DNA of 64,000 nucleotides from Onthophagus taurus (lineage: Eukaryota > Arthropoda > Insecta > Coleoptera > Scarabaeidae): positions 9,617,501 through 9,681,500 of the forward strand of contig NC_091970.1 in the NCBI RefSeq assembly GCF_036711975.1, given 5' to 3'. Below are positions 56,101 to 64,000 of the stretch, in pieces. Every line of letters starts with the position of its first letter. The stretch's first letter is position 1. A program made the translations under genes and the position numbers. The notes beneath the pieces were generated by a model. That model ran no database searches. It had not been told where the DNA came from and worked only from the letters and a program-made list of their open reading frames with translations.

Positions 56101-59100
56101 ATAACTCAAAAACTAAAAGCGATGGGGAAATACTTTTTATACATAAAACCTTAGTAATGGGCCATAAAAACAAGATCCATAAAAAGATTGAACCCAATTA
56201 TTACCATTTTTTATTTATAAGCTCTAAATCGATTAAACATCAAAATCGTTGAAAATTAACTCAATCATAACTCAAAAACTAAAAGCGATGGGGAAATACT
56301 TTTTATACATAAAACCTTAGTAATGGGCCATAAAAACAAGATCCATAAAAAGATTGAACATAATTATTACCATTTTTTATTTATAAGCTCTAAATCGATT
56401 AAACATCGAAATTGTTGAAAATTAACTCAATCATAACTCAAAAACTAAAAGCGATGGGGAAATACTTTTTATAGAGAAAAAATGAGCTATATATGGACAT
56501 GAAAGTAGAGATTTTGAGGTATTGATGCCAACTCAACAAAATCAAATTTTTTGGCATTTTTCCCATCTTTTCTTTTTCATTTAATCGCACCATAACCTAC
56601 TCATTATATGTGAGTAGACTACTATTGAAATTGATTCCATAAATTTATATTTTTAATTAAAGTTTAAACGTCAATTGTGACACAAATTCAATGTTACCAA
56701 CTGTAACCAACTTCACAACTAATTGTCAAAATCAAATGTCAATTTTATGAAACGTCATGTTTTTTTTACGATTAGTTAAGGTTAGGTTAACATAACCTAT
56801 TAATCGGAGAATTTTACGATGTAGTGAAATGAACATTGTAATTCTCAAAAAAAAAAAAAACGTGAGTACTTTATAGAATATTATTAATTTAGGGTGAAAT
56901 GTTAATCGTTATCACTTACCTGGTTTTATTTAGGGTGAAACAAACAATTTGGGACGGTAACTTGGTTGTGTCTGGTTTTCTTCCAAAAATTTTAAGGTTA
57001 TGTTTGTACTTTTCAATTATTGAGGTTATAAAACCAATTTTTTAACAAAACGACGTGTACGCCAAGACGCTGTTAGATTAACTGCCCCTCCTCCGAAAAT
57101 TTCACCCCTTATATACGATTTTCTTGAAACAAATGAAAAACGGTTCTCTCTGATTGGTTGAATTTTTCCGTGGGTCATCCATCTTTTAATATTCCTATTG
57201 TTTTGAGGTTATAAAATAAATGTTATTAAATTCTACCTTATTTCTTCGAATTTCCCCAAATAAAGATTTATTATTCTTTTCTTTCAGAACTGATGAAAGG
57301 ATTTGACGAAAATTTCACTCTACGTTATGAATTTTGATGTAAAAACTTAAAAAAAAATATTCATCAACAAATACGTGTTATCAAGCTCCAAATTATTGTT
57401 AAACTAACTAATGAGTACCTTAATTATAATATTTAACTGGTTTGAAATCTTTTAATAACAAATTTAAAAAAATAAATTATAATTGTCAAATTTAAAAGTG
57501 AGGTTAGAAAAAACATGACGTTTCATAAAATTGACATTTAATTTTGACAAATTATTGTGAAGTTGGTTGCAATTGGTAACATTGAATTTGTGTCACATTG
57601 ACGTTTAAGCTTTAAACAAAAATTTATTATCAATAAATTTCAGAATCAGCTTAAGATTTTTCTTCTAAACTAGTGTAATTAGTAGGGCACGGAACTTTTG
57701 TAACAAAACGATACGATTTCCCCTCTCCCATCGTTCTCAGCAGAAAATTTCATACAAAACTTGTTCTAAATTAAATTCTAAAACGAGTCTCTCAATAAAA
57801 AATATATAGTATATAAAATTTTTTTTGAGGTTATGTTCTTAATTATTGATCAAATCAAAAATTTTTATTAACAATATTTTTTTAGAATTACTTCAGGAAC
57901 AGTGTTTGTTAATACAATTTTTTGCTAACTTGAAATTTTAATTTCCCTCTGAATAGTATGGTATCGAAATTAATTATCTCGATAATTATTGTTTTTATCA
58001 AAAAATGTTTTAAATAAAGTTTGTTTCAATTTCGATTTTGAATCGATTATCTTAATAAAAAAATTTTACATCTCTATTAATTAAGCATCTAAGTGTAATT
58101 ATGTATAAAAATGGAAAAATTATTATTTTGAGGTTATCTCCTTAATTAGTGATTAAATCAAAAAAAAAAATTGACAAAGTTTGTTTAGAATTGTTTCAGG
58201 AACAATTTTTGTTAACACAATTTTTTTCTAACTTAAAATTTTAATTTCCCACTGAACAGTATGCTATAAAAATTAATATTTTTGAGGTTATATCCTTATT
58301 GTTGATTTAATCAGAAAATGTTGTTAACAAAATTTGTTTAGAATTACTTCAGGAACAGTGTTTGTTAATACAATTTTTTGCTAACTTGAAATTTTAATTT
58401 CCCTCTGAATAGTATGCTATGAAAATTAATTATCTCGATAATTATTGTTTCTATTAAAAAATTGTTGACAAAGTTTGTTTAGAATTGTTTCAAGAACAAT
58501 TTTTGTTAACACAATTTTTTTCTAACTTAAAATTTTAATTTCCCACTGAACAGTATGCTATAAAAATTAATATTTTTGAGGTTATATCCTTATTGTTGAT
58601 TTAATCAGAAAATGTTGTTAACAAAATTTGTTTAGAATTACTTCAGGAACAGTGTTTGTTAATACAATTTTTTGCTAACTTGAAATTTTAATTTCCCTCT
58701 GAATAGTATGCTATCGAAATTAATTATCTCGATAATTATTATTTTTATCAAAAAATGTTTTAAATAAAATTTGTTTCAATTTCGATTTTGAATCGATTAT
58801 CTTAATAAAAATTTTTTACATCTCTATTAATTAAGCATCTAAGTGTAATTATGTATAAAAATGGAAAAATTATTATTTTGAGGTTATCTCCTTAATTATT
58901 GATTAAATCAAAAAAAATGTTGACAAAGTTTGTTTAGAATTGTTTCAAGAACAATTTTTGTTAACACAATTTTTTTCTAACTTGAAATTTTAATTTCCCA
59001 CTGAACAGTATGCTACAAAAATTAATTTTTTTGAGGTTATATCCTTATTGTTGATTTAATCAGAAAATGTTGTTAACAAAATTTGTTTAGAATTACTTCA

Positions 59101-61350
59101 GGAACAGTGTTTGTTAATACAATTTTTTGCTAACTTGAAATTTTAATTTCCCTCTGAATAGTATGGTATCGAAATTAATTATCTCGATAATTATTGTTTT
59201 TATCAAAAAATGTTTTAAATAAAATTTGTTTCAATTTCGATTTTGAATCGATTATCTTAATAAAAAAATGTTACATCTCTATTAATTAAGCGTCTAAGTG
59301 TAGTTATGTATAAAAATGGAAAAATTATTATTTTGAGGTTATCTCCTTAATTATTGATTAAATCAAAAAATTTTGTTAACAATGTTTGTTAAGAATTGCT
59401 TCAGGAACAGTGTTTGTTAAAACAATTTTTTTCTAACTTGAAATTTTAATTTCCCACTGAACAGTATGCTACAAAAATTAATATTTTTGAGGTTATATCC
59501 TTATTGTTGATTTAATCAGAAAATGTTGTTAACAAAATTTGTTTAGAATTACTTCAGGAACAGTGTTTGTTAATACAATTTTTTGCTAACTTGAAATTTT
59601 AATTTCCCTCTGAATAGTATGGTATCGAAATTAATTATCTCGATAATTATTGTTTTTATCAAAAAATTTTTTAAATAAAATTTGTTTCAATTTCGATTTT
59701 GAAGCGATTATCTTAATAAAAAAATTTTACATCTCTATTAATTAAGCATCTAAGTGTAATTATGTATAAAAATGGAAAAATTATTATTTTGAGGTTATTT
59801 CCTTAATTATTGATTAAATCAAAAAAAAAAATTGACAAAGTTTGTTTAGAATTGTTTCAGGAACAATTTTTGTTAACACAATTTTTTTCTAACTTGAAAT
59901 TTTAATTTCCCACTGAACAGTATGCTACAAAAATTAATATTTTTGAGGTTATATCCTTATTGTTGATTTAATCAAAAAATGTTGTTAACAAAATTTGTTT
60001 AGAATTACTTCAGGAACAGTGTTTGTTAATACAATTTTTTGCTAACTTAAAATTTTAATTTCCCTCTGAATAGTATGCTATCGAAATTAATTATCTCGAT
60101 AATTATTGTTTTTATCAAAAAATGTTTTAAATAAAATTTGTTTCAATTTCGATTTTGAAGCGATTATCTTAATAAAAAATTTTTACATCTCTATTAATTA
60201 AGCATCTAAGTGTAATTATGTATAAAAACGGAAAAATTATTATTTTGAGGTTATCTCCTTAATTATTGATTAAATCAAAAAAAAATATTGACAAAGTTTG
60301 TTTAGAATTATTTCAGGAACAATTTTTGTTAACACAATTTCTTCCTAACTTGAAGTTTTAATTTCCCACTGAACAGTATGCTGTTGAGCACGAGTGGAGG
60401 GGGGAAATCGTATCGTTTTGTTACAAAAGTTCCGTGCCCTGCTAATTAGTAATAATAACTTTAGCAATAATACTAATTTTTTAGCTTTTTTAGCAAACAA
60501 TATCCAAAAACCAGTCGCAAATCAATCAACATTGATACCAACTTTAAATCATCAAATAAAAAATAATTTAGATATTGAAATCGAAAAAGAGCCATTAAAA
60601 GAATTAAACATTTCTGAAAAGAATGTTGAAAAATTTCCCGAAAAACAACCTGATGATGACTTAAAAATTTTAATTTTTTACGCTGAAGAAAATGACGACG
60701 AAGACGTTGAAGATAAAACCCGTTCAATTCTCAGAAAGCTAACAAAAATGAATCTAACTAAAATCAAAGCGAATCGAATGGGTAAAAAAGGAGATAAACC
60801 TCGAGCTATAATCGTAACTTTAGATAAAGTTGATACATTAAATGATATCATGAAATCGCGATATACATTAAAAGAAACAGAATTTAAAGGTATAAAAATT
60901 ATCAAGTTTAATAAGGATCATAAAAAAGCACCAAATACTGCGAAAAATGAGTTAGCAAAAAAAAATAAAGCTGCTGATGCAACTAATCCTTTATTATCAG
61001 ACGAATCAGATTGCGAACAAGGTGAAGAGGTTAAAGAGAATGATGAAGATGAGAAAGACGAAGATTTACCATATAAAATAATTTTACATTATGTGCCAGA
61101 AAATGATAACGAATACGATCACGTCGTAGGGATTTTAAGAGTATTAACCAATCGGCCTTTAAGAAACGTAGGGTATCGAAGACTTGGATTAAAACCCAAA
61201 AATCACGTAAGACCGCTTGTCGTTTCATTCCAAAATGAGAAATATGTTAATGATTGTATAAAAAATCGATGTTTGTTGAAGGATAATGGATTTCCTAAGA
61301 TTAGGGTTTGTTATTATCGAGATGATTTAGAATCACAAGTTGGCGGTTGA
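53161..61350 (+). CDS. Unrecognised two-exon gene: myristoylation-type start, coiled coil, duplicated alpha/beta domain
   Basis: Proposed exons 53161-53794 and 60485-61350 (or 60494), 499 residues. Exon 1 begins MGSSHSTK, fitting the N-myristoylation rule (G2, S6), then is mostly coiled coil (about residues 15-205). Its frame would stop two codons after AGTT|GTAAGTAAT, a strong donor in phase 1. Exon 2 lacks any nearby ATG, has branch/acceptor-like TACTAATTTTTTAG at 60471-60484, and accepts phase 1. Exon 2 holds two copies of one domain: LKILIFYAEEN..NRMGKKGDKPRAIIVTL and YKIILHYVPEN..RRLGLKPKNHVRPLVVSF. The R-[ML]-G..RP-[LI]-x-V signature plus a coiled coil recalls LINE ORF1 proteins, so a domesticated ORF1-like protein is one possibility. 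AATAAA lies at 61463-61468. Exon joining is inferred from phase and splice sites; the exons could be two genes. Confidence 0.6.
53795..54130. other. Start of the proposed long intron
   Basis: AT-rich DNA with no repeats or frames of note between the donor and the satellite. Confidence 0.5.
54130..56475. repeat. 166-bp satellite, about 14 copies
   Basis: AAGCTCTAAATCGATTAAAC recurs at 54228, 54394, 54560, 54726 and 54892 and onward to about 56388, with a constant 166-bp period. Copies differ mainly at AAAATCGTTG versus GAAATTGTTG and at AATGGGCC versus AAAGGGCC, allowing subfamilies to be tracked. Unit length is near one nucleosome plus linker, as in many satellites. Confidence 0.97.
56630..57645. 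mobile_element. ~1-kb element with ~135-bp inverted arms enclosing a promoter-like cassette
   Basis: GACACAAATTCAATGTTACCAA, CCAACTTCACAA and ATTTTATGAAACGTCATGTTTTTT (56670-56770) pair with their reverse complements at 57515-57605. The ~730-bp interior has a short frame MNIVILKKKKN ending at a GTGAGT donor (56829-56861) and promoter-like cassette copy 5 on the minus strand (CAACCAATCAGAG, then CGTATATAAGGGG, 57080-57160). No transposase seen. Confidence 0.65.
57050..57330 (-). promoter_or_regulatory. Promoter-like cassette copy 5 (diverged)
   Basis: Minus strand shows AACCAATCAGAGAGAACC, then TATATAAGGGG about 40 bases later and GGCAGTTAATC about 31 bases after the TATA box. This is the same order as cassettes at 16.9 and 43.2 kb. 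Confidence 0.4.
57685..60442. mobile_element. 2.76-kb TIR element whose interior is a satellite
   Basis: The left end (57685-57728) GGGCACGGAACTTTTGTAAC..ACGATTTCCCC has its reverse complement at 60397-60439. TAATTAGTA flanks both ends (57676-57684 and 60443-60451), a likely target duplication. The interior is almost entirely tandem repeat. No transposase frame is present, so it would be non-autonomous. It lies in the proposed long intron, 43 bp before the exon 2 acceptor. Confidence 0.78.
57830..60380. repeat. ~456-bp higher-order tandem repeat inside the TIR element
   Basis: TCTCTATTAATTAAG recurs at 58071, 58821, 59276, 59732 and 60188, giving periods of 750, 455, 456 and 456 bp; the first spacing contains an extra sub-unit block of ~294 bp. 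Each unit has two related halves beginning TTTTGAGGTTAT(A/C)TCCTTA and ending TAATTTCCC(A/T)CTGAA. Confidence 0.93.
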
Positions 61351-61955
61351 AGCTTATAATTTTTGTAATTTTGTGTAACAATTTTTTATTAATGATTTAT
61401 ATCGATAAAAAAAGCTGTTTATATAAATCATCGATTGCATTTTAATGTAATTTTTCTATTTTAATAAACACTTATTAAAAAAAATCTTTGAGAAAAGATT
61501 TGAAAAATAAGAAATACAATAGTTTGTGTCAATGAAATTAAAATCTCTAGATAATCTAGGGACTTTAAATGACATTAGCTATTAGCCCCATCTATGGAGT
61601 TTGCTGTGTATTTATATTAGGTCGGTAAAATAGTCGCTAGTTTTTATCAACTGTCAGATTTTAAAAAGGTTTTGTCAGTTACGTGTTCTTCAATTCGTAA
61701 GTTATCTTCAATTATTGACATAAAAATGAACAGTAATTTCCACTTATCTAATAAATAACTTTTAGGTTATGTGCCCTTCTTAGGAATGGAAAATGGACAG
61801 GAATCCGGAAAGCTAGATACACCAGCGTTAGATACACCAAAAAATTCTACAATAGAAGAAATAGATTAACCTACAATTTTGGGCCAATATTAGTATAAAA
61901 TTAGAAGTTTGTGTCTTTTTATTTTATACAGAATTTAAGTCTACCTAGTTTCAAA
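61351..61955. other. 3' flank and a second MENGQ-type fragment
   Basis: After the poly(A) signal at 61463 the DNA is mostly unique. CTAGGGACTTTAA at 61556 resembles one P-like MITE end, without a partner. At 61786-61869 a 27-codon frame starting MENGQESGKLDTP shares leader and first codons with 16748. Whether it is a real tiny gene, a first exon without intron, or a duplicated fragment is unknown. Confidence 0.4.
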
Positions 61956-64000
61956 TAAATTTTTGACATATTTGTCAACTTCATAAAAAATCCTTTAAAA
62001 TGAGTCCAAACTCGACATATTTACCTTTAATATTAATGGAAATAGGATCACTTCCGGTTTGAAACGTCAACGTCAATTTTGACATATTTGTCATCTTCAT
62101 TAAAAACCCTTTAAAATGAGTCCAAACATGACGTAATTATCTCAAAAAACAAAAAAGTTACAATAAAAAACATTAAACCCGAAGTTAGCAACAATGAAGA
62201 TAGCAATTTAATTTTTAAATATTAATACCAACCTTAATTTTTGATTTCTTTTAATTATATTTTTGTTTTTGTGAGAAATATTAAGACATTTTATAAAAAT
62301 TAAGAATATGTCAAAATGACATTGACATTTCAAACCGGAAGTTGCTTATATCTCGAGTAATATTGGAATTAAACGTATCATGTTTGGACTCATTTTAAAG
62401 GATTTTTCACGACGATTACAAATATGTCAAAATTGACGTTGACATTTTTAACCGGAAGTTGACCATAACTTCATTAATATTGGAGATAAATATGTCGTGT
62501 TTGTACTCATTTTAAAGAATTTTTAATGAAAATTACAAATATGTCAAAATTGAGGTTGACATTTTGAACCTGAAGTTAGTTACCATATAATAGAATTCGT
62601 AATCTTCATAAAATAACCTTTAAAGGGAGTCCAAATTTGACGCATTTATCTCAAAAAAACAAAAAATTTGAACTTTCAACCTTTAATTTTGACATATTTG
62701 TCAACTTCATAAAAAATCCTTTAAAATGAGTCCAAACACGACATATTTAACTTTAATATTAATGAAAATACAATCACTTCCGGTTTGAAACGTCAACGTC
62801 AATTTTGACATATTTGTCATCTTCATTAAAAACCCTTTAAAATGAGTCCAAACATGACTTAATTATCTCAAAAAACAAAAAAGTTAGAATAAAAAACATT
62901 AAACCCGAAGTTAGTAACAATGAAGATGGCAATTTAATTTTTAAATATTAATACCAACCTTAATTTTTGATTTTTTTTTTATTATATTTTTGTTTTTGTG
63001 AGAAATATTAAATATTTTATAAAAATTAAGAATATGTCAAAATGGCGTTGACATTTCAAACCGGAAGTTGCTTATATCTCGAGTAATATTGGAATTAAAC
63101 GTATCATGTTTGGACTCATTTTGAAGGATATTTCACGACGATTACAAATATGTCAAAATTAACTTTGACATTCTTAACCGGAAGTTGACCATAACTTCAT
63201 TAATATTGATGATAAATATGTCGTGTTTGTACTCATTTTAACGGATTTTTAATGAAGATTACAGATATGTCAAAATTGAGGTTGACATTTTAAACCTGAA
63301 GTTAGTTACCATATAATAGAATTCGTAATCTTCATAAAATAACCTTTAAAGGGAGTCCAAATTTGACGCATTTATCTCAAAAAAACAAAAAATTTGAACT
63401 TTCAACTTTTAATTTTGACATATTTGTCAACTTCATAAAAAATCCTTTAAAATGAGTCCAAACTCGACATATTTAACTTTAATATTAATGAAAATACAAT
63501 CACTTCCGGTTTGAAACGTCAATTTTGACATATTTGTCATCTTCATTAAAAACCCTTTAAAATGAGTCTAAACATGACTTAATTATCTCAAAAAACAAAA
63601 AAGTTAGAATAAAAAACATTAAACCCGAAGTTAGCAACAATGAAGAGAGCAATTTAATTTTTAAATATTAATACCAACCTTAATTTTTGATTTTTTTTTT
63701 ATTATATTTTTGTTTTTGTGAGAAATATTAAGACATTTTATAAAAATTAAGAATATATCAAAATGACGTTGACATTTCAAACCGGAAGTTGCTTATATCT
63801 CGAGTAATATTGGAATTAAACGTATCATGTTTGGACTCATTTTAAAGGATTTTTCACGACGATTACAAATATGTCAAAATTGACGTTGACATTTTTAACC
63901 GGAAGTTGACCATAACTTCATTAATATTGATGATAAATATGTCGTGTTTGTACTCATTTTAAAGGATTTTTAATGAAAATTACAAATATGTCAAAATTGA
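61956..64000. repeat. Repeat family R array, ~725-bp units, running off the window
   Basis: CACTTCCGGTTTGAAACGTC marks units near 62049, 62775 and 63501. Each unit alternates forward and reverse modules of TTTTGACATATTTGT .. AAAATGAGTCCAAAC and includes TTACCATATAATAGAATTCG and AATACCAACCTTAATTTTTG. The orientation is opposite to that at 7990-9840. Confidence 0.93.

Noticed and set aside
60394-60484. Start of the exon 2 frame within the transposon end
   Set aside because: The frame opens on GTG inside the TIR and has no ATG; it is read-through upstream of a plausible splice acceptor, not a gene start.
61550-61575. Isolated CTAGGGACTTTAA resembling a P-like MITE end
   Set aside because: No partner terminus or duplication nearby; a 13-base match in AT-rich DNA is weak.
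1-64000. tRNA, rRNA, snRNA genes
   Set aside because: I looked for cloverleaf-type boxes and snRNA-like sequence near SNAPC3 and saw none that I could support by eye; tRNAscan-SE and Infernal runs would settle it.

Overview
The window is AT-rich eukaryotic nuclear DNA. Split genes with GT..AG introns, a ZAD-type zinc-finger protein (a domain largely confined to arthropods), hAT-like and P-like DNA transposons, and short recognisable housekeeping genes all point to an insect. I lean towards a beetle, but nothing in the window proves the order.

Layout. 1-1.8 kb: five ~350-bp tandem repeats, each carrying a full match to the CTCF consensus. 1.9-5.0 kb: three compact plus-strand genes, ZNF622/REI1 (60S ribosome maturation), LSM7 (U6 snRNP / mRNA decay ring) and PPP2R3C (PP2A regulatory subunit). 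6.6-12.7 kb: minus-strand DDX46/PRP5 (pre-mRNA splicing helicase), whose last exon is separated from the rest by a 3-kb intron full of repeats. The convergent PPP2R3C/DDX46 3' junction exists in three copies; one keeps the working PPP2R3C end, another keeps the working DDX46 end, and the third (13.2-14.6 kb) is dead and split by a hAT element. 14.8-21.9 kb: a 1.5-kb inverted duplication around a minus-strand ZAD-C2H2 gene. 22.6-23.7 kb: minus-strand SNAPC3 (snRNA promoter recognition). Its 5' end has been copied repeatedly through 23.8-29.7 kb, around a 4-kb satellite with a 517-bp higher-order unit. 29.8-37.5 kb: plus-strand V-ATPase subunit H (VhaSFD), eight exons, with a 5.5-kb intron that is mostly a satellite bounded by inverted repeats. 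37.9-42.4 kb: a long fold-back element. 42.7-52.9 kb: a possible unidentified gene, seen as a candidate first exon and two clear 3' exons separated by satellites, including an exact 453-bp array. 53.2-61.4 kb: an unrecognised gene, best read as a myristoylated coiled-coil exon spliced over 6.7 kb of satellites to an exon with two copies of one alpha/beta domain. 62-64 kb: another repeat array.

Functionally, DDX46, LSM7 and SNAPC3 all serve the splicing/snRNA machinery, but clustering by chance is the simplest view. The striking theme is structural. Satellites lie inside introns and several are bounded by terminal inverted repeats, so transposon-like units appear to carry or seed the arrays. 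Insertions can be dated against empty sites in paralogous copies inside the same window: hAT in the PPP2R3C copy, a 40-bp perfect palindrome in one arm of the inverted duplication, and a P-like MITE in the SNAPC3-derived repeat. Splice models and repeat boundaries were read by eye and carry no alignment scores.
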